DNA of 64,000 nucleotides from Cyrtodaria siliqua (taxonomy: Eukaryota; Mollusca; Bivalvia; Adapedonta; Hiatellidae): assembly GCA_037043455.1 (NCBI GenBank), contig JAWPHD010003084.1, positions 62,001-126,000 on the forward strand, in the 5' to 3' direction. The position numbers and the translations under genes are program-made. Positions 1 to 11,748 of this stretch are shown here, in pieces; the first letter of the stretch is position 1; every line of letters begins with the position of its first letter. Below the pieces are notes generated by a model. It saw only the letters and a list, made by a program, of their open reading frames with translations. It ran no database searches and was not told the origin of the DNA.

Positions 1-360
1 ATATATTGTCTTTCATTTTAGATAAATGATTTTGTAAAATATTTAGAAAGTATAAGAGTTAAATCCGTACATATTCAATGATGTATTGACATATTATACA
101 TACGAAACTAGACAAGCGGTCAGTGGTATCCCAAACTCGAAGGGGTGAATGATTCAACAATCAATTATCGTTTCTATAAATATACACGTTACGAAAATTC
201 TGATTGAATCACGTCACATACGCCAACTACTGCACAGAAAAGATCAAGCGCTCCTTCAATATTTGAAGGTATTGGCTACTGATTTCTCGCATTTCCTGTT
301 TCCTATTCCATAATTTGAAGAAATTCATTAAAACAACCCTCTAACAAGGAACTCGTCTGT
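1..360. other. no recognisable feature
   Basis: AT-rich sequence downstream of the integrase-like pseudogene (which reads on the minus strand). No ORF, repeat unit or motif could be recognised. Confidence 0.5.
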
Positions 361-1591
361 ATACTCATTGGCTAGTGCCCCAATGGTTTGTAAATCTCAC
401 GGTAGTGGAAACGAGTAATCATATGCTTCAAACGCTTGAACATGTTGATAGTACATGACTTCAGGAATACCAGACGGCACTCATACCTCATTTCGCTGTG
501 ATCTGATTCTATGCTCATTCAAATTTTCAACAACATATAAGTGGTTCTGTATCAGTAAAAACACAGCTGTCTCGCATATCTCTGAAATAATTTCTCCAGT
601 ATTGGGTAAAATGTATTTTAGGACAGCCCCATAGTCTCTCAGTTCTTTAATTTCCAGTAGATTTTCCAGTAAGAAAACCTTTTCGACCAGACAATATCGT
701 CTGTGTGGTACATCCTGAGGGACATCTGAAGATCTTTTACAACAACATTTTCAGAACCCCCATCCAATCGTACCATTCTCGGTACCCTCGCTAATCTCTT
801 GACATAGTCTAAAAAAATCGAGCTATGAATCTTGGATTGTTATTTGAAGGACCTTCTTTCAACCACAGAATTTTCCTCGAATAACCACCGATGGCAGCAT
901 GAATAGCTATACCGAATGGTTTTAACTTATCGTATCCATCAATATATATGAGGTAGTTATTAGGACCTCTATTGTAATACACTCTCATTCTCAAACAACG
1001 TAGAATCTTTATGTGAGGAAGCTATCCAGCTGGTTTACGGAACGTCGGTGGTTCTACCCAGGTGCCCGCCCGTGCACGAACATTTCCCGGAGGGGCACCT
1101 GGGGTCTTCCTCCACCAGTAGAAGCTGGAAAGTCACCATATGACCTCAGCTGTTGGTGCGACTATAACATCCAATTCAATTCAATTCAAACGACGTTGTC
1201 TTCTCAGAGATACTCCTTCCGGGTCGATGGCTAAGAAACATAACCTATCTGTTTCTTGAGTAACACGCAAGCCATGTGTGACATTTAATAATCGCCATAA
1301 AGATTTATAGCCCAAGTTTTGAAATTCATTTTGATGCACTACAACTATTTTGGAGACGATTCTCTCAAGTGGACTTTTACAGTTTTTCCTTCTTAGAATC
1401 AGCCTCCGCTTAATTCTCTTTAACGTTGTAACACTCATGACTATTTCATGAACGAACAACAGGAGACCGCAAATTTCATTGGACGTATACAATCTGCTGA
1501 AGATGTACTGAACCAAATCATCAACTGGTGCGTTGTCCCCGGGATATGGAATTGCCTGATTCTCAGCTCGACATAATATGATGACTAATAG
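361..1591 (-). pseudogene. integrase-core transposase-like pseudogene, split by a SINE
   Basis: Read on the minus strand from about 1591, translation gives an N-terminal helical region (VHEIVMSVTTLKRI), then GLRVTQET and DPEGVSLRRQRR. After a 0.19 kb SINE it resumes with YIDGYDKLKPFGI, GYSRKILWLK and SNNNPR. After a one-base frameshift at about 815 it continues with VRLDGGSEN and, near 530, NEHRIRSQRNE. This order is typical of the large invertebrate and fish family of uncharacterised proteins with an rve-like integrase core, probably mobile-element derived. The first two catalytic Asp positions (YIDGY and VRLDGG) are kept; the third acidic residue could not be placed. A TTTATTTCAG acceptor at 1592-1601 suggests an upstream intron. 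The SINE, the frameshift and later stops show it is dead. The family assignment is from memory of motifs; the superfamily is not certain. Confidence 0.7.
1002..1185 (+). mobile_element. 5'-truncated tRNA-derived SINE with ATTCA tail
   Basis: The body (GAGGAAGCTATCCAG, CTACCCAGGTGCCCGCCC, CGGAGGGGCACCTGGGG, AGCTGGAAAGTC) ends in a short ATTCA-type tail. It matches the longer copy at 60883-61420 but lacks the tRNA head. It is flanked by near-identical 11 bp direct repeats at 991-1001 and 1186-1196 (TCAAAC[A/G]ACGT), a clear target-site duplication inside the integrase-like reading frame. Confidence 0.85.
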
Positions 1592-1647
1592 CTGAAATAA
1601 ACAAAGTATAAACAATAAACAACAGCAGCAACAACATACGCACGCAT

Positions 1648-1766
1648 ACATAATATAATATAATATAATATAATAATATAATATAATATAATATAATATA
1701 ATATAATATAATATAAGAGGCACAAGAGGGCCTGTGGACGCTCTACTGGCTAATATAATATAATAC
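1648..1766. repeat. ATAAT pentanucleotide microsatellite and start of a 52 bp duplication
   Basis: About 1650-1714 is (ATAAT)n. The stretch from 1715 (AAGAGGCACAAGAGGGCC...) recurs from 1767, so 52 bp ending in ATAAT repeats is duplicated. Long open frames here are low-complexity artefacts. Confidence 0.85.
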
Positions 1767-2225
1767 AAGAGGCACAAGAGGGCCTGTGGACGCTCTACTG
1801 GCTAAAGATAAAGTTTATGTATAAGGGGCCATAACTCCGTCAAAACATGGCGATGATATGTGCAACAAGCCTTGGTACTGATCATCCATGCCACGTTTCG
1901 ATGAAATCTGGCCAGAGATTCAAGAAAAAGAGTTTGTACAAAGTTAGTGTATTAAAATCTTTAAAGAGCCATAACTCTGCCAAAATTTATCAACTAGAAC
2001 ACGGCGATGATATTCCCAACTAGGTTTGGTACTCATCATCCCATGGTTTTAGAGTTCGTCCGAGCTTTCATTGATATCAACAATCTGGTAAAGTTTGAAA
2101 AAGATTTGACGGAAAATGAAGGTCTATCGTGTTAACGAGGCAAAAGTTAACGGACGACGGACAACTTACGTATCCCATAAACTCTGCTGGCCTTCGGTCA
2201 GTAGAGCTAATAATATAATATAATA
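1767..2225. repeat. interspersed repeat with short inverted ends
   Basis: It begins near CGCTCTACTGGC and ends near GGTCAGTAGAGC, which are inverted relative to each other, and ATAAT tracts flank both sides. Internal text (CCATAACTC[CT]G..., CGAGCTTTCATTGATATCAA) is shared with the degenerate tandem family at 42.0-43.0 and 59.4 kb. Confidence 0.6.
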
Positions 2226-2364
2226 TTACATGTCAGACTATCAGACTATTTGTCGGAAAAGGTAATTTTAAAAGTAGATAAAATATTAACCGCATATAAT
2301 CTGTCATATCCAATATTATATAATATTATGTTATAATATTTAATAGTATTATAGTTAGTGTCAT

Positions 2365-2695
2365 ATATTTTTAAGGGGCTGTTGTGGCCTAGTGGGCGCC
2401 TTGAACTTGTAACCGGAGGCCGCGGGTACAAGCCTGGCCGTTGCCACTGAGTCTCGTGGATGTGTTCTTGGGCAAAACACTTCCCTTAGTTTTGTCCGTC
2501 GGATGTGGACATAAAGCGGGCGGTCCCGGGTATCGGTCTATCCACCGAGCACGTTAAGACCCATAGGAATCTTTACGATAATAATAGTAGGTCCGGTTTC
2601 CATATTCATATGTATCATTCCATTCTCTCTGGGGAGGCTCTGAATAACCCATGATGTGTTGATAAACGGTTATACAACATCAATTCAACTTATTT
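2365..2695 (+). mobile_element. tRNA-derived SINE, second family
   Basis: The head resembles a tRNA with an A-box-like TGGCCTAGTGG and a B-box-like GGGTACAAGCC. The body contains TTCTTGGGCAAAACACTT, a motif shared by many invertebrate SINEs. The 3' end runs into ACATCAATTCAAC. No clear target-site duplication was found. Confidence 0.65.
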
Positions 2696-2699
2696 TCAA

Positions 2700-3150
2700 A
2701 ATAAAATATATGACTTACTTGCCAAATCAAAGGAACGATGCTTGTCATATTTAAGCTGTTCTGCAAATACATGTACTCGTACCAGGCCCCGAATTTAACT
2801 CTGTTATAATGTGGCATATCCTAACAAATGTGTACTTTATTTCGTCAGATGACATTTTTGCAAAATAATTGATCATGACGATTTGTTCAACTCAAGAAGT
2901 TAAAATGAACTTGAGAACGTTACTTGAAACAAGAGAATAAGTCGTTGCATTCTGGACGACATACTGCAACTAAACTTATTTAAATGACGAAAATGTCGAC
3001 TTTAGTCTTTCTGACATGTGAAGGTAAATCGAACTAAGTCGCATTCTTTCAAGTCGGAATGATTCAAGAAACACGCAGTAAGGTGAGAAAATGGGGCCGA
3101 GAAGATGTGAAACAATGCAACAACCCGCCAATGTGACCCTTAAACGTTTC
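2700..3150. other. no recognisable feature
   Basis: AT-rich spacer. No exon, repeat unit or conserved motif was recognised. Confidence 0.4.
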
Positions 3151-3154
3151 CATA

Positions 3155-3290
3155 CAATTGTCGTAATGTCGCCAACGACATCGAGACATTACGACGATTG
3201 AAAGAATGTCGCGTTGTCGTTGGCGACATTACGACAATTGAAAGAATGTCGCGTTGTCGTGGGCGACATTACGACAATGCGACATTGTAT
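3155..3290. repeat. perfect 26 bp inverted repeat plus 40 bp tandem unit
   Basis: Bases 3155-3180 are the exact reverse complement of 3215-3240 (core GTCGTAATGTCGCCAACGAC). The second arm is part of a 40 bp unit repeated directly from 3201 and 3241 (AAAGAATGTCGCGTTGTCGT). The structure is a strong hairpin, MITE-like or foldback. Confidence 0.8.
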
Positions 3291-3304
3291 CTGGCCCCAA
3301 CGGG

Positions 3305-3955
3305 ACACCTTAGGGGGCATTCCACAGTTTAATGTACAGTTTTTAATAATCAAACCCATGACAAGCCCTTAGCCTGAATTCTTGAGCAAAATTAAATCAC
3401 ATCATCATTGTGTCATACATTTCTTAGAAGACAATAAAATTACCCATGTTTTCATACCAAATAATAATAAAAGTATCAAAAAGCATTTTCTGTACAACGT
3501 TAGTCCCATTTCTTTAAGATTACCCCACCCCTCAAACCATGCTAAAAAAGCAATTTTAGAAATATTTCAAATGTCAATAAATAAAAAAAAGATTTTTCCT
3601 AAGCATATCAGGGTCATGTCTGCACTCATAATGCTCTTTCATATCAGGAAATGCTAAGTTTTACATACCTTCTCCGGCGTTTTAAAAAGTTATTCAATGC
3701 TGATCTCCCCGTGAGTCAAAATCAGCCATTTTACCTACTTTTTGGAAGTTTTTGCTAGTTGAGCATTTTTCTATTTATAGCCTCCAAAAACCCAAAGAAT
3801 GCATATTCCAATACACCAAAATAAACTTAGAAGTACTCAAAACTGAAAGCAACATCAAACATGGGCTTCATAATTATTATAAATACCATCTATGGACCTA
3901 AAAGACGCTTAGTTGATTTCTTTCTTATTTACATGGACATTCGTGCGAAACTGAG
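3305..3955. other. AT-rich spacer
   Basis: A 91-codon open frame on the plus strand (3382-3657) lacks any recognisable motif and has AT-rich composition like its surroundings. It is not called as a gene. Confidence 0.4.
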
Positions 3956-3959
3956 GAGT

Positions 3960-4405
3960 GCCCACTTAGTCTACAACTAAGCATGTTGTGCTCCGCAGAA
4001 TAATTCTGTCGTAACCTCTGTTTATAAATTTTCTAATAATTTTGATAAATAACGCATGAAAATTATGACGACCGATAATCTTCCTAAGTTTGTAAATCAC
4101 ATCTCCATAAAAGACGGGTTGTGATAAACCTTGTCACAGAAGTGTTTTAAGATTGCTATTATATTTTTCGAGCAGGTCAGTGTTACAATAATAAAACTTA
4201 GGACAAGTATTACGTAACTAATGGTAACGGTAACCCTTTGGAGGAGTTTTTCAGTAATGTTAATATAACGAAGGTTGAAGTCCCCAACACGGCTACAAGC
4301 TCCGGCAAAACAAATTAACTGAGAAATATACACGCCATAACAAACAGTATTGGGGATATCCCCACTTAAATGTGGATAATTCACAATATCGAAATAGTCA
4401 TTGGT
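3960..4405 (-). pseudogene. Penelope-like element RT C-terminal fragment
   Basis: The minus strand from 4405 reads DYFDIVNYPHLSGDIP, then YGVYISQLICFA and NITEKLLQRVT. In another frame it continues toward GDVIYKLRKI-like text near 4100. The same blocks occur in the same order in the larger PLE at 54.27-54.83 kb (FDIVNYPHLDGDVP, LRKI). This is the 3' end of the RT ORF of the same family. It is frameshifted, has no upstream domains, and is a 5'-truncated relic. Confidence 0.75.
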
Positions 4406-4409
4406 GCTA

Positions 4410-4960
4410 TCTCCATAGCATTGGAACTATCTCTCCGGCACTGGAGCTATCTCTTCTACGAAATCGCGTATTTCTCCTCCAGAAACGTTCTCTGTGTTAA
4501 TTATTTTGTCAACAGGCAATATACGGACATCAGCTGGTTGATATTGGATGTGTTCATGTCGATATGTAGCGTAAACAGGACAAAGAATGTTAAACAACCT
4601 TGGTGGCGACGATAAAGTTGAGAACAAAATGCAAAGTTCGAACGGGCTAAACGTCCCTGGCGTCAAATTATGCATCTTTCGATAATAATTTTGGGAGGTC
4701 TGCGAAGTTTAAACATGACTACACGGAACTGCTTTCCCCTTTTTTTTCATTTCAAGGCAAATAAAAAACAACGAATAAATAGCAAAGTATACCCACCTTG
4801 TTTACTTGTATTTTTGGCGTTGGAACTACCTCGGAAGTGTCGATGGAGTACTTTTGCATATACCTCCAAACGGAGATAGCTCCACTGATTACCAGCCGTG
4901 GTTCTGGTTCTACCCAGGAAGAGAATGTGGTATTAACGCGTAGTGAGTTGTGAAATAATG
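4410..4960. other. short repeated words, no gene
   Basis: Contains reiterated GGAACTATCTC / GGAGCTATCTC words at 4424-4455. Two overlapping ORFs (4370-4615 plus, 4427-4675 minus) are shadows of each other and show no domain. Confidence 0.4.
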
Positions 4961-4974
4961 ACTAAATAAGAAAA

Positions 4975-5425
4975 TTAAATTGAACTGAATCTTGTTTAAC
5001 GGCTCATCAACACAGTATAGGTTCTTTAGAGCCGCCCCAGGGAAAGTTAAAGGTGGCGTTTTAACTTATTGAGAGGAGGAAAATTGAATTGAATATTGTT
5101 GAATGGCTCATCAACACATTATAGGTTATTTAGAGCCGCCCCAGAGAACGTGGAAGCTTATTGAGTGGTGAAATAATCAAAAATATTGACTAAACAAGTA
5201 AATTAAATTGAACTGAATATTGTTGCCGGCTCATCAACACATTATAGGTTATTTAGAGCTACACAGAGGATAGGGAATTTGGTATTATAACTTATTGAGT
5301 GGTGAAATACTGACTAAATAAGGAAACTAAATTGAACTAAATATTGTAAAACGGCTCATCAACACATTACAGTTATTTAGAGCAGCCCCAGAGAGAGTGG
5401 AATGTTAGTTCTTGATTACTATGGT
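4975..5425. repeat. tandem repeat, about 104-125 bp unit, 4 copies
   Basis: The word GGCTCATCAACAC recurs at 5001, 5105, 5228 and 5353, each followed by TTTAGAGC[CT/A]... and a TTATTGAG[TA]GG block. One isolated relative lies at 44.89-44.96 kb. Confidence 0.85.
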
Positions 5426-5454
5426 ATATAGTACAATTATTCATGTGTGTGAAG

Positions 5455-6070
5455 TTGGCTCGGGGTTCGGGGTTCGGCATTCAAAGTCAGTTCGAAACCA
5501 GTTCGGAGTTCAACATTCAAAGAAATTTCGGGGTTCAAATTTCAAAACCAGTTCGGGGTTCGACATTCGAACCCAGTTCGGGGTTCAACATTAAAATACA
5601 GTTCCGGTTCAACATTCAAAACCAGTTCGGGTTCAACATGCAAAGCCAGTTCGGGGTTCAACATTCAACACCAGTTCGGGTTCGACATTCAAAGCCAGTT
5701 CGGGGTTCAACATTCAAAGACAGTTCGGGTTCAACATTCAAAACTAGTTCGGGTTCAACATGCAAAGCCAGTTCGGGGTTCAACATTCAACACCAGTTCG
5801 GGTTCGACATTCAAAGCCAGTTCGGGGTTCAACATTCAAAGCCAGTTCGGGGTTCAACATTCGAATACAGTTCGGGGTTCAACATGCAAAGCCAGTTCGG
5901 GGTTCAACATTCAACACCAGTTCGGGGTTCAACATTCGAATTCAGTTGGGGGTTCAACATTCGAATCCAGTTCGGGGTTCAACATTCAAAGCCAGTTCGG
6001 GGTTCAACATGCAAAGCCAGTTCGGGGTTCAACATTCAACACTAGTTCGGGGTTCGACATTCGAACCCAT
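5455..6070. repeat. minisatellite, 24-25 bp unit (about 25 copies)
   Basis: The unit is GCCAGTTCGGGGTTCAACAT plus TCAAA, with variants. Open frames of 115 and 200 codons here are products of the stop-free repeat and not genes. Confidence 0.95.
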
Positions 6071-6365
6071 TTGTAGCGGCTACTCCTCTGAAACTATACT
6101 GGGTTGATGTTTTGAAACATTACAGAAATGAAACCCATAATTTCTAGTTGATCCTAGCAAAAATTCACGTTGACGACAAATCTAAGATGGCCGCCAAAGC
6201 TAAAAAAAATATAATTTTAAAAAGCAAGTTTTTAGCAACTACTTCTTGAAAACTATAAGTGATATTGATATGTGACTTTCTAAAATGATCAGCATGACAT
6301 AATGTTGGTCCTTGTTGAAAAGAATTTTGATTCGACATAAAACATGGCTGCCAGCGGATGCTAAG
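6070..6365. repeat. interspersed family A copy
   Basis: Shows the family signature: GCGGCTACTCCTCTGAAAC, GTTGATCCTAGCAAAA, AAGATGGCCGCC, CTATAAGTGATATTGATATG and ATGATCAGCATGACA. The family recurs at 12.0, 16.6, 19.8, 21.7-23.3 and 45.8 kb. Confidence 0.85.
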
Positions 6366-6599
6366 ATGTTTTCTTTACAAAATAGCATTGCATCAGGCCA
6401 TATAAAATGCGTATGACTTGGTAGAGTATTGAACACACAACCTCCCGCATGCGGCAAAAATCAACTAATGTAGGTTTAGTATACATATAATTAACATAAA
6501 CTAAAGACTCAAAGCGGCTGTTTAAAGTGTTAAAATGCTTTATAAGTATGAATTATCTATAAATGTTGAAAAGTAACAACAATATAATGTGCCGAATTT

Positions 6600-7435
6600 A
6601 TGTTATTATTATTATTATTATTATTATTATAGCTATTAATCCGGTAACATCTATACCACTTATTTATTACGCATGTATCTCGATGCCTTTGCTGATGTAT
6701 GCTGATGTATACATGTTTAAATTCCATTTGATGATTTGTCGTCATTGATATGTATATTTAGGATGTGGCGAGAGAGGTGGAGATTGTTTATCACGTTTGA
6801 AAATGCACATAGAGCATTTTTGATTGTGTTTGAAATGTATGTGTATGTGCTTATATGTCCATGATAGGATATGATTAAGTATAATGCATCAACCATAAGA
6901 TTGATATATTTATATATGTTAAGTCACCTTCACCGTGAAATTTTAAATGGAAATTCTGAGGTGTTCGTGTGTTTTGTTACTAGTTTTGTTTTCTGTTTGT
7001 TTTTTTTTTTTAAAGGAAGTAAACAGTATAACTATTGTTATTTTTGCATATGATATTTGTTAATACACGTATGTACAAATCTTGCTACATCTGTTAAAAA
7101 GTGTATCTGTATATATTGTATGATCACGTGGGCCTATGGCTAACTGATTTTGAAATAAAGTGCTTCTTCTTCAGTTTTATAATAAGAATGAATGTGTACA
7201 TGGATGTGAATGTGTGTGTGCGTACGTGTATATGTGTATGTGTGCACGCTGGTTTAAAGGAAATATCAGTTGTTGTTGTTTTTATATGTTTTGCATTGTA
7301 AATGTATGACTTTATAGAGGGCCCCAAGTGAGATTAGTGTTGGCTAATTAGGTCATACTCTAGAAATAAAGACACTCACTCACTCACTCACTCACTCACT
7401 CACTCACTCACTCACTCACTCACTCACTCATTGAT
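6600..7435 (+). mobile_element. possible 3' end of a non-LTR element with ACTC tail
   Basis: Begins with a (TTA)n tract at 6600-6632. It ends in ATAAAGACACTCACTC..., a (CTCA)n tract at about 7372-7432, the kind of simple 3' tail seen on many LINEs. No RT motif is visible upstream, so only a 3' UTR remnant could be present. The microsatellites themselves are certain. Confidence 0.35.
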
Positions 7436-7439
7436 CGAT

Positions 7440-7980
7440 AATCTTTGATCTTAGTTCATTATATACAGAACCTGCCAATAGAAAATTGTATTCGACTTCT
7501 AGGACTTCACATATACTACATTTATTCTGTGGTTTATGCCAACGACCCGCTTCTATGAATGACATTCTCAATCTGAATAAACCTAATCTTATCTGCTAAT
7601 GTGCTCTTAACTAGGTCACTTGATTTGCTCGATATTCTTTTTGTATTCTCTGTAATGAACTAGTTTTCTGTAAAAATCATTAATACTAATTCATATGATG
7701 CTATAAGGTTTTTAAAAAGGCCAAATACAAAAACTGAAATAGTTTCTGTGTGTGAAAAACAATATATATTTACATGTTTTGAAGAAACACCATTATGCGA
7801 ATGATGTATTGTTTTCAAAAGGAAAAGTGTTCCTCTTTGATTTAAATATTTACATAATGACATATTTATAGTATACTGTACTTAACATTAAATTAATTAC
7901 GTTTATCTATTGATTTTACTATATTATTAATAAATATGCATAATGAGTAATTATTTAGAAGTATGTTATTACTGTAGTTA
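7440..7980. other. AT-rich spacer
   Basis: No coding pattern, repeat period or motif was recognised. Confidence 0.4.
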
Positions 7981-7984
7981 CCAG

Positions 7985-8200
7985 TATATGAATTACGCGA
8001 ATGTAGGACATTAGCCCCTAGGAAATAGCCCCTAAGCTCAAATTTGCATAAGCGGACAATAGCCCCTTCATGATATTGCACATGCGGACAATAGCCCCTT
8101 CACCATCCATAGGACATTATCCCCTTCATGATTTTTCACAGGCGGACAAAATCCCCTTCTTGATATTGCACATATCAACATAGGACATTAGCCACTTAAT
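7985..8200. repeat. degenerate tandem repeat (AGCCCCTTCATGATATTGCAC)
   Basis: Four to five decayed units share [GC]GGACA[AT][TA]A[GT]CCCCTTC followed by TGATATTGCACAT. Confidence 0.75.
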
Positions 8201-8687
8201 AATGTTTTTTGGAAAGCATGAAATAATCAGTCTGTTTATGGTGTTAATTTTTTTTAGAATGTAATGATGGATTTTTTTTGAGCCGTCTTCTGACGACTCA
8301 TTTGATCTCCTCGTCAATTGGTGGAGCAAGGGTCGGGGAGGACCATCCCTTGCCACACCTTACAATATCTTTACATTTACATGCAATATTCATATGAAAT
8401 AATATTTTAGCATAATGAAATTACAATTAATACAGAAAATATACATGTATTGTACGGTTATGGCAGGGAGCATAAAAATTATGATTTCAGGAAGAAAAAA
8501 ACAATTCTGTTTAAGAAAAAAATAACACTTCTTTACCTAACAGTTGATTGCTGTCCAAAGGCCAATCTGCTTATAAAAATTGTATATGTTCAATATTGAT
8601 ATATTGATTAACGAATTGTCAGTGTCTTGGGTTTGCTCTAAAATTGTACTCGGAGGAGTGCTTGGATTGGAGTTAGTATAGTTCTGA

Positions 8688-9890
8688 TTAATCTACAATG
8701 GTTTTGTTGTACTTGCTCCATGAATTTTCAAATCTTTCTAGTTGATTATTTCTAATTGCGATTTGTCTATGTGTTTCATACCGATACCTTAGTCTGTATA
8801 TCATTGGGGTAAGGGAGAGCGGTGTTTTTAGTCGTTTTGAGGTAAATATATAGTATTTCATTTCTAAAATAATTTGTAACTCTACAGTCGATTGATCTTC
8901 ACCTGTGTTAAAAATAAATGCATGTTCTGACAGATTCAGATTAATGTTTTTTGTTAAAAAGAAAGAGTTTATATGTGTTAATAAATTCTGAGATGAAGGA
9001 CAGGTCCAAAACATATGAACTATAATCTCGTCTTGGTGGCAGAAGTGGCAGAAAGGGTTTTCATTTTTTTTTATTTCATGTAGATAATACTGTGTTGAAA
9101 GAAGCCGATGGTTAATTTGAAACCATTGTAGTATTGTGCTAGAGGTAATTTTGAAAGGGGATGAAAATATGTCTTTCCATGTTTCGGCTTCAATATCATA
9201 AATATGTTCCCATTTGATTTTTGATGTTGGACTTTCATTATTTCTATTAAAAATGGAATACATATCAATGCAACCTTTCTTGTTTTTGATGATTGCTTTA
9301 ATATTCACAGGTAAAATTGGGTTTTCTAATTTGGTCATTGTTATTTTGTTTTGCAATTGTTTTTTAAAGGTTTTAATGGCAGCTAATGCTCCTTCGTAGA
9401 TTAGAGAATTTGTTTTAATGCCAGTTTTTTCTTCGAACTCAGTAAAAGAATAAAATCCACCATTTTCATTGATAAAGTCATTTATAAAAAAGGATGCCTT
9501 TCCTAAACCATACTTCTTTAAAAAACGGCTTACCGCCAATCAAAATATTGTTATTATAGAGTAATGGGTTTGACAAAAAGCCCTCAGGTGAGTTAGGCAA
9601 ACTTAAATCAATAAGTTTAACATATGAAATTAGCACATCTTTCCAGATTTTTTTTTAATTTTTTTAATTTTTTTTTTATGTTTCACAGTAATTTTTGCCA
9701 AAAGATGTTAATTTTTTAATATCTATTATTTTTTCAACCAGTTGCTTCCAAGTGCCCTCATTAGTTATGAGACGTCTTATCCAGGTAGTTTTAAGGCTGA
9801 ATACAAATGCTTTAAGATTAATCATTTTTAGACAACCTTCAAAATGTTGCTGAACTATTACGGATTTTTTTTTTTGCCTTCCCATAAAAA
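8688..9890 (-). pseudogene. LINE ORF2 C-terminal fragment
   Basis: The minus strand from 9885 reads GCLKMINLKAFVFSLKTTWIRR, then ITNEGTWKQL. After a disrupted stretch (9540-9680) come KYGLGKASFFINDF and SFTEFEEKTGI. Further on is WFQINHRLLSTQYYLH, followed by a Cys/His cluster CHFCHQDEIIVHMFWTC and a helical tail ending at 8688. This matches the region downstream of the reverse transcriptase in L1/Tx1-type non-LTR elements, including the zinc-binding CxxC...HxxxxC. The 283-residue part is intact; the upstream part is in another frame and the RT domain is missing. It is a 5'-truncated copy. The clade (Tx1-like) is a guess from the Cys/His spacing. Confidence 0.7.
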
Positions 9891-9894
9891 GTCA

Positions 9895-10860
9895 TAAAAT
9901 ATGTTATTAATTATAGCTGTGTGTATTTTGCATTTATGGTGAAGATTATTTCATATCGTGTTCATGTTGTATCAAACTCTTCTCATAGTATATGTGCGTA
10001 ACTGTTGCCGCTAAATGTATTGGTGATGAACATGTATGTTTAAGCATGAATAAAAAAATAAACTGAAACTTTTTAAAACGAATAACATTCACATGAAGAA
10101 TAAAATTGTTCGCGATCTTTCAAATATAAAAAAAAACACGACAATTTTAAATGGGTATACTTACTTTGGCCAATTACAAACATGGCAGAGGTATTACTTA
10201 ATCATGATGGTGCTAATTGTTTACGCCAAACTAATATGGGAACACAAAGACACCGTATACAAATGATTCATTCTTCGTTTTAATCAAAGTAATCGGCGAA
10301 TGATCTGACTACCTGTGAGAAAATTATTTCAAAAGCGTGTAAGAAATTATAGATGTCTTTATTCGGCCTAAATATATAGGATAATACTTTATTATATACA
10401 AACAATGATAACAGTGTAGTGAATGAAACCAATTACAGTCATAATAATAATTAATTCAGACTTAATTCAATTCAAATCAATTTTTTTTTACAACAAACAT
10501 TACAATGCTTTTTGCCAATACAATATAGGCGGATACAATTAAATGCAATGAGAGAAATTATGTTGTAAATACAAATATCTTTATTCAGCAATAAAACGTT
10601 AACGCACATGCTATGAGTCAAAAGGTTCGCCAAAAGGCCTAGTGCCTTAGGGCGAGCAAAAACAAAAACATTACCTACCCTATGAGTCAAAATGTATAAG
10701 TAATGTATACACATTTGAAAGATGCTATCGATTCATTTGTGCTGTAATTTATATTAATTAATATCATGCATAAATATGTTGATGTTGAAAATAGTGAAGT
10801 AAATAAAGTATTGAACAAATGAACATGATAATAGACAGATGTGTTGCCAAATATAATATC
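9895..10860. other. AT-rich spacer
   Basis: No feature was recognised. Short ORFs lack motifs. Confidence 0.4.
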
Positions 10861-10865
10861 AGTTA

Positions 10866-10990
10866 TAATAAGAATAAGAATACGAATACGAATACGAGTA
10901 CGAGTACGAGTTCGAGTACGAATACGAATACAAGTACGAGTACGAATACGAGTACGAGTACGAATACGAGTACGAGTACGAGTACGAACA
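10866..10990. repeat. TACGAG/TACGAA hexanucleotide microsatellite
   Basis: Roughly 20 units of TACGA[A/G] variants. ORFs of Asn/Thr/Ser (plus) and Arg/Thr (minus) here are artefacts. Confidence 0.95.
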
Positions 10991-10999
10991 ATTATCATT

Positions 11000-11740
11000 A
11001 CCCTCAAACGACCTATCTAAATGGTTTGTTTATTGATTGATTTATTCGCCTGCAATAACTAAATAAAGACGAGAAGCTGTATGCCCTGCGTACTACTACG
11101 GATACTAAAAGTGCAATTAAGTATTTTAAAAAAATAAACATAAGTCGGTCGTCTCCAAAAGTGAATATAAAAGTCAGTATATTGTTGTCATTATAAAACA
11201 ACCTAAGATTCATCTTATAACTATCACATTTAATTTCATAAATTGGCATTCGCATCGGTTTCACCCATCTACAAGTTTCTTTTTTTTAATCGATGAGAAG
11301 AAACTACTGGTTTTGTACATACTATTCATCATCCTATATACATAATATACACCGATATGGTCATTGTATCCATTTATTAAATGTAAACGTAAGTAAGCAA
11401 AGGATGAGTACGTGCGTCTCTCTTGTGTATATAGTCCATGAGTAAATGAGGCATTTCTATGTGAGTGAGAGCGCGGGTGGTATAGGGCACCCGATATATT
11501 CATTATGAATTAAGTGTGATATTGTAGTGAAGTCATTTTTTTTATATTTATGTTTACATTTTATCAACAATTTCTAGGCTTGCACATCCAATAGTATTTG
11601 CAATTATAATACATCGACAGTGAAAGCAGATAATTTACCTTTCTCACATAACGTGGAATCTTCACGCGACACCACACATACCGCAGTAAAATATAATCAT
11701 ATCCATTTTGTAAGCGGCAATCTGATTTTTCATTTCAAAT
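11000..11740. other. AT-rich spacer
   Basis: No feature was recognised between the hexanucleotide tract and the palindrome array. Confidence 0.4.
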
Positions 11741-11748
11741 GGAAAAAG

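Noticed and set aside
5412..6107. Three ORFs of 60-200 codons rich in Gly/Ser/Phe/Gln
   Set aside because: Translations of the 24-25 bp minisatellite in different frames.
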